The notes: generated by a model not told the origin, from the sequence alone. A stretch of DNA of 64,000 bases from Quercus robur (GCF_932294415.1 NC_065538.1:44678843-44742842); one strand, 5' to 3'. Positions 35,756 to 47,760 are shown, counted from the first letter of the stretch. Made by a program: numbers and translations.

Positions 35756-36590
35756 ATTATAATTAGTATTAAATTTAGGTAAGAATTTTAATATGTGATT
35801 AATTATGTTTACTTTAAAAAAAATAATTTGACTAATTATTTATATTTTTATGATAAAAATTGTGTATAATTTTAAATGTATCTATATGTATGTATTAATG
35901 CACGTGTTACATGATATTTTTTTTAAAATTATTTATAATAAAAATTATGTTTAATTTTGAATGCATCCATGCGTTTGCATGGATTACATGCTAGTTAAAA
36001 AATAAACTCAAAAAACAAAATAGAAATGTTATTATAATTTGAATACATAAATTCATGAAGTGAGGCTAAAGTACAATTTTTGTAAATGATGTTAGTAAAG
36101 TGTAATTAACTGGGAAAAAAATTGTTAATTGACGGTATTACTAGTCTATATAGCATACCAGAGCATGTGTTTATGCTGTTGGCCACTTGTACTTATGTAT
36201 GTGAAGATTTCACAACTTTGGTCAGTTTATAATTGAACTTATAACTTGATTTACCAAAATAATAACTGGTGGAAAACATTCAGGGAAAATACCTTCTAGT
36301 TGTTGAGACATGAGAGTTGAGAGATGACATTGCGGTTAGAAATGTGGTTTATGTTCCTAAATGAATGTACAGCATTTTTTTTTTTTTTTTCAAAATTGGT
36401 GTTTTTTAGGAATGATCACAATTCCTATATCTGAACATATCAAGCCAGAATGGAATGATCACAATTCCGGAGAAGATTTAGCTAAATCCAATTTTTCATG
36501 GTTTTATTGGCCACCTAGGGATGCACCACTCATACTCCTAGATCTCACATAACGGTTGGACATGACATGCGAGAAAACTGTCCCCAATTT
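35756..36590. other. AT-rich spacer
   Basis: No gene recognised; ATGATCACAATTCC occurs twice (about 36411 and 36456). Confidence 0.45.
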
Positions 36591-36593
36591 TGT

Positions 36594-37037
36594 GTGAGTT
36601 CACCAGCTAGCAGATTTGTAAAAGAAAGGTGCTTGCTGAAAAATATTTCTCAAGGCTTACAGCAGTTTTTTTTTTTTTTTGTTAAACAAGACTTACAGCA
36701 GTTGTCACCTGCTAGCTACCAAAATCATATCAATAATTCTTCAATTCAACAATGTACGGTGGAATTATTCAACAATGTAAGATATCTATTAGTCCTCACA
36801 AAAGATAGTGTCTTCATAATTTTATGATTTACACCTCTATCACCTTTTAAGTTTTAACTAGTGGATTACATCTGTCTTACACACCAAGCACTAACTTCTA
36901 ATCATGCAAAAAAAAAAAAAAAAAAAAAACAATCATTGAAGAACTGAAGAAAGAGGGGGAAAAAAGGAAGGATTGGGGAAGGGATGATACAAAGACATTA
37001 ATTTTCAACAATGTTAGATCCATTCCCTTGGATAGTT
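36594..37037 (-). pseudogene. CPOX 3'-end relic, copy 2
   Basis: Aligns with 30021-30420. On the minus strand, just before the shared 3'UTR-like block, it encodes YPREWI and a stop at 37014-37016, the CPOX C-terminus. Upstream coding sequence is cut off at about 37037 and replaced by unrelated sequence. A poly-T insertion interrupts it near 36667. Confidence 0.65.
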
Positions 37038-37540
37038 AGGAGAGGGGCTGGAGCGGGGCGATGGGGGCATCTGCCCCCTTGACTCCTCTTAAAATTTCCT
37101 TGTGTATGTATTAGTCTTAAGTAGTTACTCACTATTATGGAGAAAAAACTAAAAAAGAACTCCCACTTGGTTCAAAGTGACTTTGACATGGGAAAAAAAA
37201 AAGAAAACAAAATTTCTTTCTCCAAATTCCGGACCATATCATCTTTTTACCCATTTCACTATTCTTATAAATAGCTTCTATTCTTGTCTCACGTTTTGTA
37301 CCTATTTCACACTATTTTTTTTATTTTCCTATCATTATTTTCACCATTTTCACAGTATTTTATTGTTGAGTAATGCTAGAGATACTATAAATTTTCTATT
37401 TATGTCTTACAAATTAGCATGTCACCGATCAAAAAAAATAATTTCAAACATTTATTCATTAAACTTTTTTTAATGTTTTTTTATTCTACTTTTCTCTCTC
37501 CTCTCTCACATCAATCCTCTTTCTCCTGTTTGAGAACTTA

Positions 37541-38371
37541 GAGGCTGTTTGGATGCAAATTTTTCATCACTCAATTTCCGTCACTCAATTTTCGTCACTC
37601 ATCACTCATCACTCATCACTTAAAATACCCTACTCGTTTAGCACCATTACTCTCTTGTCATCACTCAATATTTTTCATACTATTTGTGGGCCCCAAACCT
37701 CACTTGGTGCAGCTTTTTTTTTTTTTTTTCCCAGTACCCAAACTCACCGAACCCAGTGAAAGAAGAAGAAAAAAAGAAAAAAAGAAACCCAAAAACCTGA
37801 ACCCAGTGAAAGAAGAAGAAGAAGAAGAAAAAAAAAAGCAAGAACTGAAGACCGAACCAGTGAAAGAAGAAGGAAAAAAAGAAGAAGAAGCAAGAATTGA
37901 AGACCGAACCCAGTGAAAGAAGAAGGAAAAAAAAAAAAGAAAAAAAAAAGGAAGAACTGAAGACCGAACCCAGTGAAAGAAGAAGGGGAAAAAAAAGAAG
38001 AAGGAAGAACTGAAGACCGAACTAGTGAAATAAGAAGGAAAAAAGAAAAGAAAAGAAGAACTGAAGACCGAACCCAGGAGAAGAAGGGGAAAAAAAAAGG
38101 TCAAAAGGTGTGGCTGTGGGTCCTTCCATGTGTTTAATTACAAAAATGTCATTGAGTTATGAATTATGGAAACTAAAAACAACTAAAATGTGTTTTCAAT
38201 TTTCATAACTTATAACTTAAAAATCAGAGAATTGAGTGATGGAAACAAAAAACTGGAAACAGAATTATGGTGCTCCCAAACAGACTTCTCGCTATGGATC
38301 CCACCATTTTTGAGTTATGAGTTATGAAAACAGAGTTATGGATTATGGAAATTGATGATCCAAACAGCCTC
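37541..38371. mobile_element. Tourist-like element, 831 bp, with TTA duplication
   Basis: Terminal inverted repeats GAGGCTGTTTGGAT, perfect over 14 bp, with TTA on both sides (37538-37540 and 38372-38374). Sub-terminal phrases (CATCACTCAATTT repeats on the left; GAGTTATGAGTTATG on the right) pair partly. The interior is a purine-rich minisatellite. No transposase. Confidence 0.9.
37735..38098 (+). repeat. Purine-rich minisatellite inside the 37541-38371 element
   Basis: About six to seven units of 45-60 bp, each with GAACTGAAGACCGAACC, CAGTGAAAGAAGAAGG and an A-rich spacer of variable length. One strand is almost pure purine. Open frames across it (Lys/Glu-rich or Phe/Ser-rich) are by-products. 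Confidence 0.9.
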
Positions 38372-38374
38372 TTA

Positions 38375-39495
38375 ACCTCTCTTCATCTCTTATTCTCACT
38401 CTCAGCTTCTCTTCCTCTCTTTAGAGTACGTTGCCGTCTGTTACCTGTCACTGATCTTGCCAGATCTCTTTCTCTTGCGGTGGTTGTGGCTTTTTTTTTA
38501 GGGGGGGAGGGGTGGTTGTGCGTGTGTTTTTTTGGTTGCTATGGATTTTTTGGTTGTTGGCAGTGGTCCAATCTCAGTGGTTTTGGTTGGTTCGTAGCGG
38601 TAGTTTGTGGATCGTCAGCAGTGGTTTGATATCTATAGTTTCAGTGGTTAGTGGAATGAGTTTTGGATGTGGGTTGGGGTGGTTGTCTGGCTGGTGCTTG
38701 TGGGAGGGGTGATCATGCTTTTTATTTTTTATTTTTTTTAAGGCAGGATAAATTAAAAAATGTTATTTCAATGGGTGATGTGCTAAAGTAAGAAATGTGA
38801 TGTAGGATATATTGTAAAGTGATGTGTTAAAATAGATAAAGTAATGAAAATATTTTTTTTTTTGGCAATAGCTAATGCTCTTATATTGTTTAGAACCTGA
38901 GATGATACCATATTACCATTCACATTTTTTTATTTATCGTATTTCATTGATTATCATGTTAGTTTGTAAGTACCTTCTCCAAAAAAAAAAAAAAAAAAAA
39001 AAAAAAGTTAATTTGTAAGTATTTTGTAAGAAAAATAAGAGTAAAATACATTTAATAGTTCTAAAGTTTGGGTTAATGAGAGTTAGGTTCAAAGTTTTTG
39101 AAAAGTCTTGAATTTATTTTTATTTTCTATACTTAGTAAGTGCAGTGGATAGAACCCTTGAGTAACATATTATAAAGAAACCTGGATGCTACTTGGCTAC
39201 GAGGCCATTGACGGTTGAAACTTTTCAACTAAACGTATTTTACCTGAAAAATAAATATTTTTTTAACAATTAATTTTTTTAATTAAAAAAACTGCGTTAG
39301 AAATAGAAATTCAAGAAAGAAAGAAGATTTTTTGTTGAGAAAAAAAAAAAAAAAAAAAAAAAAAACAAAGAATTTAGATTCCATTGGCATTTGGTCAATA
39401 TGGTAAAATTTGTATTTGTATTTGTGTCACTGTCAGTAAATAACTTATAGTAAAGGGTAAATATAAATAAATCCTATTTGGACTGCCATTTCAGC
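38375..39495. other. Spacer upstream of homoserine kinase
   Basis: A GT-rich low-complexity stretch (38460-38710), then AT-rich DNA with A-runs at 38982-39006 and 39341-39365. No exon recognised. Confidence 0.45.
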
Positions 39496-39650
39496 CATCG
39501 TGAACTACGCTTCTTGTCTCTTTCTGTTAAACCCTAAAACCTCTGTTGCTCTCTCTCTCCGATCTCCATATATATCATTTCGATCACCATTTGTGTTGTG
39601 TGCGAGTGCTAATCAAATCAAATTAAATCAAACCAAATCAAAGCAAGGCG

Positions 39651-40760
39651 ATGGCCATTTGTTATCAAGCTATTCCAGTAAAACCCGTAGTGCTCAGACC
39701 CACAACCACTTTCAAACCCGTTAACTCCTTCCGTTGCAACCTTTCTCTTCCCTCCAAAACCCTCGAAATATCCATTTCCGAACCCGAACCCGTTTTCTCC
39801 TCCGTCAAAACCTTTGCTCCTGCCACCGTGGCAAATCTCGGTCCCGGCTTCGACTTCCTCGGCTGCGCCGTCGACGGCCTCGGCGACTCCGTCTCCCTCT
39901 CCGTCGACTCCTCCATCCACCCCGGCCAGATCTCCATCTCCCATATCTCCGGCGACCCTTGCTCCAAGCTCAGCCGTAACCCTCTCTATAATTGCGCCGG
40001 CATTGCCGCCATCGAGGTCATGAAGATGCTCGGAATCCGATCCGTCGGCCTTTCTCTCTCTCTCCACAAAGGCCTTCCATTAGGTTCCGGGCTCGGATCC
40101 AGTGCCGCAAGCGCCGCCGCCGCCGCAGTCGCCGTCAACGAGATTTTTGGTGGGAAACTCGGCTCCGAGGAGCTCGTAGTAGCGGGATTGAAATCGGAGG
40201 AGAAGGTTTCGGGTTATCATGCTGATAACGTTGGCCCGGCGATCCTGGGAGGGTTTGTTTTGATCAGAAACTACGAGCCGTTGGATTTGAAGAAATTGAC
40301 ATTTCCGGAGGATAAAGAGCTTTACTTTGTATTGGTGACTCCTGAATTCGAAGCTCCGACGAAGAAAATGCGGGCTGCTTTGCCTTTAGAGATAGCAATG
40401 GCTCATCATGTGTGGAATTGTAGTCAGGCCGGGGCATTGGTGGCTTCAGTGTTAGAAGGGGACTTGGTGGGGTTAGGGAAGGCTTTGTCAGGAGATAAGA
40501 TCGTGGAGCCGAGACGCGCGCCATTGATTCCGGGGATGGAAGCCGTGAAGAAGGCGGCGATTGAGGCCGGGGCGTTCGGGTGTACCATAAGTGGGGCGGG
40601 GCCGACGGCGGTGGCTGTGATAGATTGCGAGGAGAGAGGGGAGAAGATTGGAGAGAAGATGGTGGAGGCATTTTGGAATGAAGGGAATTTGAAGGCGGTG
40701 GCTTTCGTGACGAGGCTTGATCGGGTTGGTGCGAGGCTTGTTGATAGCAATCCTAGATGA
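39651..40760 (+). CDS. HSK: Homoserine kinase, chloroplastic
   Basis: Intronless, 369 residues, the family's usual length in plants. Homoserine kinase phosphorylates L-homoserine with ATP to O-phosphohomoserine, the branch point to threonine and methionine, in plastids. The first about 50 residues (rich in Pro, Thr, Ser) form a transit peptide. GHMP-kinase motifs are all present: FAPATVANLGPGFDFLG (55-71), the ATP loop GLPLGSGLGSSAASAAAAA (141-159) and the C-terminal GCTISGAGPTAVAV (310-323). The start ATG at 39651 has a good context (GCGATGGCC). The coding part is GC-rich at its 5' end. A CT-rich leader (about 39545-39565) and TATATATC at about 39569 may belong to the promoter or 5'UTR. In Arabidopsis the orthologue is also known as DMR1. 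No defect seen. Confidence 0.97.
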   Translation: MAICYQAIPVKPVVLRPTTTFKPVNSFRCNLSLPSKTLEISISEPEPVFSSVKTFAPATVANLGPGFDFLGCAVDGLGDSVSLSVDSSIHPGQISISHISGDPCSKLSRNPLYNCAGIAAIEVMKMLGIRSVGLSLSLHKGLPLGSGLGSSAASAAAAAVAVNEIFGGKLGSEELVVAGLKSEEKVSGYHADNVGPAILGGFVLIRNYEPLDLKKLTFPEDKELYFVLVTPEFEAPTKKMRAALPLEIAMAHHVWNCSQAGALVASVLEGDLVGLGKALSGDKIVEPRRAPLIPGMEAVKKAAIEAGAFGCTISGAGPTAVAVIDCEERGEKIGEKMVEAFWNEGNLKAVAFVTRLDRVGARLVDSNPR

Positions 40761-43175
40761 TGATCATGATTGTGATGTTGATTGCAATAAAGGGTATGTT
40801 TTGTATTTTGGTGAAAAAGCTTTGGTTTTGGTTTGGTTAGTTTTTGCGGAGGATACTATGATGTCCAATAGCTTTGAAACAATGACAGTAATTGTATTCT
40901 CAGTTGATGCTAAGTGTATGATAAGTAATAACATTGGCTTCTTCCTTTATTAAAGGTTTTTTTTTTTAACTTTTAAGATTTATGTTGCTCTGGTGTATTG
41001 TCTTGCCTTGCAATACTTATTCTGTAGGCTGTTGAGAATTATGTTATTATGTCACATATTGCCTCAATTGCTGGCCACATTCACAGAAAAACTGGGGTAT
41101 GCATTTTGGATCCTGAAAATTTTTCCCCGTCTCATCTGTGTTGAATATATCACTTCGTTCATATGATACTACTTGGATTGTGTATGTCATTCGAAAATTC
41201 GACGATGAGGCCAATGGGATTAATTATCAGATTAGATTTGACTAGTGTATGAGTTTTGTGTATGTACCACTGGGTATATACTGTTTCAGATTCTGATTCA
41301 CTACTTCTTTAAAAAATTACAAACTCTATCCAAGGAGTTCTGAGCTTATGACATGATGCTGTGAGGCTGAAGTTGGGTTTAAGTGGAAATTCTAGCAACA
41401 AAAATGATTAAAGTAAAGAAAAATATAGTAGGATTGAAGTTGGAACAATCAAATTTCAATTTATAGACTCAAAAGAGCTCAAGAAATATTCAAATCTCAA
41501 ATTTTATGAAATAGTTGAGCAAGGCTGCCTATGACTACTCAAAAGAGGCTATTTATAATAGCCTTGACCTCAGAATCCTATCCTTCATCTTACATATGAG
41601 ATATAACATTAAATTATAAACATCCAATTTCATTAAAAGTCATATGCTAGACACATAACCTTTTAAAATACTAAAGACATAATAACAACTTAAATATGGC
41701 AGAGAAATAAAAGTCAATGGACTAATGGGCCTTTCTGTTCGGCTTAAAATTTTCTACATCATGACACTTCGCCCACGCACGCTTGATTTAGGACAGAAAA
41801 GTGCTCTTATGTCAGTGGCACAAGCTGAGTAAATGTTCTATCGTGTTGAGCCTTTATGGTCTATATGCCTCTGATACTATTTGCATTGCTTGTGCATTAG
41901 ATTTGTTGCTTGTTTGGGGGAAGGACTCTGAATCTTGGTGCATTGAGCATTTTTTAAGTGGGGAAGCAGATGCCAAGCAACATATTGCAGACCAATATGA
42001 TATGTTTGACAGGGCCTAATAAAAAACCCAGAGCGGATCTCCTTTCTATCCTTCATATGATATCCTAAACATGATTGTAACTGGTTCTAGGCAGATGGGA
42101 TACTGGTCTAATTATTGTGGACTATCTGTTGAAACCCCGGAGACGCTTTATAAAAAATAACCAAACCGTTCTAGTTCAAGTCAGCATTTGTACAGTATGG
42201 TATGGCCTGGAGGAACTACAGATAAGCCTCGTGGATGGGGTTTTTCCAAACAGTGGAAAGCAATTAAGAATCGCAGTTCCAAACTTAGTTACCAGGACTT
42301 TGTCTCACGTTCATGACTAAATGGCGCTGATATTCCAAGTATATTGCATATATGTGTTCCTTGTTGCCGCAAAGTTGCTTACTTATGCAGTTATAGGTTC
42401 ACTCTCTTTGGAGATGGTCATAAGAATTCAAGCTTCTCTGAGCTTATAAATAAGATCACAACAAATGTAAGTAAAATATAATGAGAAAAGTTGCTAATTT
42501 TTTTGTTACAGATAAAATGTAGTATATGACACTGACATATCCTGTGACCTTGTTTCGTAGGTTTTTGATACTGCTGTAGGTGACATTGTATTTGTCACTG
42601 TTGTGTGAATTCTTGAACATAGAATAAATGGTGAGTTCTGAGGGCCTCCTAGACTCCTAGTAAACTCGCAATACTATGGTGAGTACTTGTCAGTTGGTAC
42701 ATCATACATATTAGATAAATTTTTGTATACATTTATATCAACATTGCTTTCTAACTTCTGTTGACTGAAAAAAAAAGAAAAGAACAAAACTTGTATACCT
42801 TAGATGAGTGAACAATAAAAGGATCTGTACCAGCAGATCTTAGATGGAATGGAAGATAGGAAAATTATCTCAGCAACCCTCTTATTGCAGAGTTTTATAT
42901 TCCCCAGCCATTTCCCTCCTATTCCGGTACTGCTTACCTTCTTTTTCTCGTTACATGCTTATCATGTATGAGTTTCCTCGTAGAGTTCATATGATGGTTT
43001 CCTTGTTCTTATTGGAACAATTATCAACTGTGGCTGAGTTACTTTTTAAGCAACAAATTCTTACCTAGTTTTTGAGGGCTGAATTTATACAGTCATCTGA
43101 ATGCATAGCAGAACAAATTTGGAAACAGTCTTCTTTTTCAGTAATGTACCACAAGATTATAGAGAAAGTTTAGAT
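40761..43175. other. 3'UTR of homoserine kinase, then unassigned DNA
   Basis: The 3'UTR probably ends within 200-300 bases. From about 41340 to 41900 the sequence has features seen near copia-type LTRs (GAGGCTATTTATAATAGCC at about 41548; minus-strand TAGTATCAGAGGC at about 41870-41882, like an initiator-tRNA-Met primer site), but no LTR pair or coding domain could be traced. Nothing else recognised. Confidence 0.35.
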
Positions 43176-43196
43176 CCCCCCCCCCCCCCCCCCCCC

Positions 43197-43227
<31 letters not shown>

Positions 43228-43228
43228 C
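43176..43228. repeat. C-homopolymer (24 C) followed by (CT)n
   Basis: An uninterrupted C run at 43176-43199, then CT repeats. Length is likely to be polymorphic or affected by sequencing error. Confidence 0.9.
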
Positions 43229-43980
43229 CTCTCTCCTGTTCTCTTTCTTTTCTCTTTCATTTCTCATGAACATTTCTTTTACTGTGGAACAATCATAATA
43301 TATCAGATGGTGGATATTTTTTATCAGGTTACTCAACCATTCAAATCCAATGTGGTTCAACACACAAAAATATATTGTAACTTCCATCTGTCATTCATTT
43401 CTTTATCTTGCAGGTTTAGCTTGTCTATAATGTTTTTTGCACTTAGTAAGTCTTCATTTTGACAATCAACAATGTAATTTTTTTTCCTGTATCATAATAG
43501 CACCCTTAAATTTTCTTAATTGTACCTTACCCAATAGCGCCAACTCTGGAGTTCTTCAAATTATCAGGAAAAACAGTGAGCATACTTGGCCTCATTGTGA
43601 TTATCATCTCTATTTTTGTGGTTTGCATAATCAACTCTAGGCTATACTGCCAGCCTGACATCAATTCTCACAGTGCTACAGCTTTCCCCCTCATCAGGGG
43701 AAGTGTTACCTTGGGGAGTAGCAATGAAATGATTCCAAGTATGATCTTTAGCTGAAAAATATTTGACTGAGGAACACAAATCCCAAAATCTAGACTGGTT
43801 GCTCTTGGTTCCCCAGAAGTATAACTGTCATTTTTACATCTGTTCATCAAGTTGCTTTTGTTATCTTTCAAAAGTACTTGGCCTTCTTGTGGGATATTTT
43901 AGCAGGATTCTAAGTGCTTGAGCAGGTTGATACTAAGCAGTATACTTGTCTTGTAAATTGTCAAAAAAATTAGTTACTTT

Positions 43981-44009
43981 TTTTTTTTTTTGGGGGGGGG
44001 GGGGGGGGG
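43981..44009. repeat. T-run followed by 18 G
   Basis: Eleven T then G at 43992-44009. Able to form a G-rich structure; also a common assembly-error site. Confidence 0.9.
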
Positions 44010-44654
44010 TAAGAAATTAGTTACTTTTTACAGGGTTATATAAGATTTTGTGTGAGACACATTGCATGCAAACCTTTTGTCACTTTGGGCAGATGTTAAT
44101 AGGGTCACAAATGAGAGTAATTAACATTATCACATTTAATGTAATTTACGTACATTGAACAATAACTCCATGGTTTTATAGTATGAAATTATGGTGTGAA
44201 AAATCATGACATGAGAGGATTAAGCTTTAGTATCGCCGATAACAAATCTGCAGGTCATTCAACTGTGGATGTGTCCTCCCTATTTTCATGGCTTTGTGAG
44301 GGCAGAAAATGAAAATGATTTGAAAGAATTTGATCACCATGGGATCTCAAGCTCTGATACTAGATAATGTAGAGGTTATGTGAATAGGCTAACTATTAAG
44401 AAGTGTATAGGGAAATGGGAGTTGCTTAGAGCGTGAACGAAGGCTTTGATATAATGCCATAAGAGAAATCCTCTCTTTGGTAGCTCTTGGCTAATTCTAA
44501 AATTTCATTTATAAAATTGATTGTCATACTTGCGTGCAAAGTTTTTATACTTCTATAGACAAGTCTTGGTTTGCATACATCTGATTGGCTTGTGCTAAAT
44601 GTAATCTAATTGGCCAGCAGGTAAGAATAACCTAACTAAACTCTTTCAAAAGAG

Positions 44655-44815
44655 TGATACTAACAATACTACAATTTAACTACATAAAACTTATAAATTG
44701 ATGTGTCATCAATCACCTAAAAACAATTCAAATAGGGTTGTTGAAGCCCACAATTAAACATTTATAATCATATTAATTTTATAAGTTTTATGTAGTAAAC
44801 CTTGTAGTACCTTCG
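44655..44815. mobile_element. Small foldback MITE
   Basis: The left end (TACTACAATTTAACTACATA, AAACTTATAAATTGAT) is inverted on the right (ATTAATTTTATAAGTTTTAT, GTAGTAAACCTTGTAGTA). Arms about 36-40 bp with a few mismatches; about 160 bp overall. Confidence 0.7.
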
Positions 44816-44874
44816 GCATTTTCTGTTACAAAAAACTACTCTTGCTTTTGTTACAAAAGACTCTAGTAAGTGAT

Positions 44875-44967
44875 TGGTTACAAAAGGCTATTAACATGCT
44901 ATCACAAAATCTTAACATGCAATTACAAAAGATTTTGTGATAGCATGTTAATAGCCTTTTGTAACCA
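44875..44967. repeat. Perfect hairpin with 39-bp arms
   Basis: 44875-44913 and 44929-44967 are exact reverse complements over all 39 positions, separated by a 15-base loop. Weaker pairing continues a few bases outward (TCTAGTAAGTGAT against AGTTACTAGA). No coding content. Confidence 0.95.
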
Positions 44968-45158
44968 GTTACTAGACAAAAGATTCCCCCTATTTATCTG
45001 AATTTGAATTTTTGTGTGTTTTGATAAAATTTTTGGTAGCTTGATTAAGTGCCTCTTTGTTTCAATGTTTTCAACCCAAAAAGCCTATTTTGAAGAAAAG
45101 CTCGTTTGGTTCAGCATAAAACGCAACTTCTGTTTGGATCTGCTTGATTAAACACTTC

Positions 45159-45840
45159 TTATAGTCTAGTTGCATATTTCAGTATTTCTCCTTTTGGTGA
45201 TATGAGCACTACTCTTGCCCCTCCTACTTTCTTTGTTACGGACCCATCTGTTTGGACCATCCATGTTTCTAGGGGGAGTTTTTCTTCCTTGTAGGGGTAA
45301 GTGAATTCTGCAATGAAGTCTGGGGCTTTGACTGCTGCTTGAGGCCGATATTCGATGTCGAATTGGCCCAGTTCAATTGCCCATTGAAATGAGTCGTCCT
45401 GCTGCATCTATCTTGTTCATCCTTTTTTTTATTGGTTGGTCTATCATGATGACGATGGAGTGTGCTTGGAAGTAAGGACGAAGTTTCCTAGAAGCGACTA
45501 GCAATGCGAAAGCTATCTTTTCCATACTTGGGTAATTTGCCTATGCTCCTTGGAATGCCTAGCTTGTATAGTAGACTGGCTTCTGGACATTTTCTTCTTC
45601 TCTGATCAGTGCCAAACTCATTGCGGTGTCATTGCTAAGTAGAGGTACAACTTCTCTCCCATCACCGAGGGACTTAGCAATGGTGGCTTCATCAAGTACT
45701 CTTTTAATTTTGCAAGAGCTTCTTCACATTCGTTAGTCCACTGAAAGGCCTTTTTCAATACCTTGAAGAATGGCATGCATTTGTCCGTTGCCCAAGATAC
45801 GAATCTATTTAGGGTTGCGACCTTTCCTATCAAATTTATC
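45159..45840 (-). pseudogene. Ty3/gypsy retrotransposon fragment (RT end to RNase H)
   Basis: Minus-strand peptides in pol order: GKVATLNRFVSWATDKCMPF, FQWTNECEEALAKLKEYL and PPLLSP..GEKLYLYL (connection domain, about 45833-45618); then, frameshifted, ALIREEENVQKPVYYTS and ASRKLRPYFQAH; then AIELGQFDIEYRPQAAVKAP and an RNase H start VQTDGSVT (about 45407-45159). Several stops and at least two frameshifts; both ends are lost. No LTRs for it were found, so it is a decayed internal piece. Confidence 0.88.
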
Positions 45841-45914
45841 TTTTATTTTTTATTTTTTTATTTTTTATTTTTTAATTCCATGTCAAATTTATGTTGGGAT
45901 TTTTGGGCTGGAAC

Positions 45915-45943
45915 TCGAGTTTGCCAAACTCGAGTTCCAAAAT
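45915..45943. repeat. Isolated palindrome of the 13-14 kb family
   Basis: GGAACTCGAGTTTGCCAAACTCGAGTTCC-type palindrome followed by AAAATCAGTCTAACTAACTA, similar to spacers in the array at 13266-14350. Confidence 0.7.
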
Positions 45944-45959
45944 CAGTCTAACTAACTAA

Positions 45960-46248
45960 ATACTTTGACGCGCATACTATTCATCGAAATATTTCCTAAA
46001 ATCAGTCTATTTAGCAAATTTTGCCCCACATAGTGCCTTGGGGATATCCGCCTGCTGAGCATTGATTTAGAGGTTAGCATAAGTTCCAAAAGGTTCAAGT
46101 TAGAAATGTGTGGTGGGTCCTATATGATAGGAATATAGGTTAGAATGGGGCCCTCCATTTTGGGAAAAAAACTCTACTCATGATGGCAAATCCATTAAGG
46201 GAAGGCTATAAAAGGTGGAAGTGATGATGAAAAAGGGGTTGGCAAATC

Positions 46249-46303
<55 letters not shown>

Positions 46304-47755
46304 GAAACACACTAAAGAGGATAAGGCCCAGGCGGGGTTAAAAGCTCCTACATTTGGGCTGCTAGGTTGGCATAAAAGAGATCTAACCATAGTAGGAAAT
46401 TCAACGCCCACTCAAAACAAATAAATTGTGAGCCCAACTTCAAAGGATTCAGAGTCATTTGGGTTGAGGCTCACATAGTTTTCCTTGGACTTATTTTTTT
46501 GATAATACCAAAACATTGTAAAATGTAAAAAATTATCTTCACATGTAGTTTTCCATTGACACAAATGGAGCGTAAAAGTGAGAAAGAGGTGAGAGCGTAA
46601 AATGCAAAAAATACATTTTAAACCTTATAATTTAGAAGTATACCAAATCTAGCCCTATATATAGTTTCAAATTTAATAAATCAAACTTTGAAATTTAAAA
46701 AATAACTAATTAAAACTTGAGTTTTCAAAAAGTAATATATGAAATGTTAAGGTTTTAAAAAGTAACACATTAAACATTTTCTCATTTAAGTGGAACGACA
46801 ATATGATTCCCATTTAAGTGGAATGGCAATATGATTAAGGTTTAGTATAAGTTAAGAATTCAATTTATTACTTTTGAAAACGTCAGGGTACAATTTGTTG
46901 TTTTTTAACATCTTAGTGCATGTTTAATGTTAATTAACCCTAAAGAAATAGTGTTTAATGTTAATTTGTTACTTCTCTAAACCATAGAGTTTAAACAGGA
47001 ATACTTTTTACAAAAGAAAAAAAGAAAAAAGGAAAAAAAAGAAAAAAGCAAAACACCTCAAGAATTCTATGGAAGCAAAGCGGGAAAAGTGAACCTCATT
47101 TAAAAAACAGATGGAGTAATATTAAGAATATTATATAATCTATGACATAAATTTTACAGATGGATCATTTGTTACCGAGTACCAACATAAAAAAATATTT
47201 TTAGTTTTTTAGAGAGTTTTAACTTATAATATTTGCTTTTGATGATAATTTTTTATTTATTATATTGCAAATGTAATACTAATTACATTCATTCTTTCAT
47301 CAATTTGTAACCATCATAATAAAATTTCTTGTAAAAAACAAGTAGCATCTCATCGGATTTATGCGAGTTGGGGAAGCATCAGCACCACTCACACTATAAA
47401 AAGCTGGACCTATAACTATAGGCCCATTTGGGCTATAGTGATGTTTGATATAGTGGCGTTTTTGTAAACGCCACTATAGGTGAAAGCCACTAACAAAAAA
47501 AATATTTGATTACCAAGAATCAAAAGGTTTTTTATTTTTAAAAAAAAAAATTTTGAAATCATAAAATTATGAAGCTTAAAATTTTGATTACCCATTTTTC
47601 ATAATTTCATATAAATTAAATAGATTTTATAATTAATGAAACATAAAATTAAATGCTCTAAAATTTTAAAAATTCCATAAATAGATAAAAATAAAAATAA
47701 AACAAAAATAACAGATCTAAATGGGCAAAATTTTGTAGAGCTATAAAAATCAAAC
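45960..47755. other. Spacer with (GA)n and SINE scrap
   Basis: (GA)n at 46249-46300. A minus-strand SINE tail piece at about 47205-47265 (TTATCATCAAAAGCAAATAT, GTTAAAACTCTC). At 47420-47490, GGCGTTTTTGTAAACGCCACTATAGG, similar to phrases in the 13.4-13.56 kb region. No gene. Confidence 0.5.
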
Positions 47756-47760
47756 ACAAA

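Noticed and set aside
37686-38104. Lys/Glu-rich (+) and Phe/Ser-rich (-) open frames
   Set aside because: By-products of the purine-rich minisatellite inside the Tourist-like element.
39618-40750. Long antisense and off-frame open frames over homoserine kinase
   Set aside because: Shadows of a GC-rich real coding region; none has a recognisable domain.
41801-42320. Possible exons downstream of homoserine kinase
   Set aside because: Open frames of 67-72 residues without splice consistency or recognisable domains.
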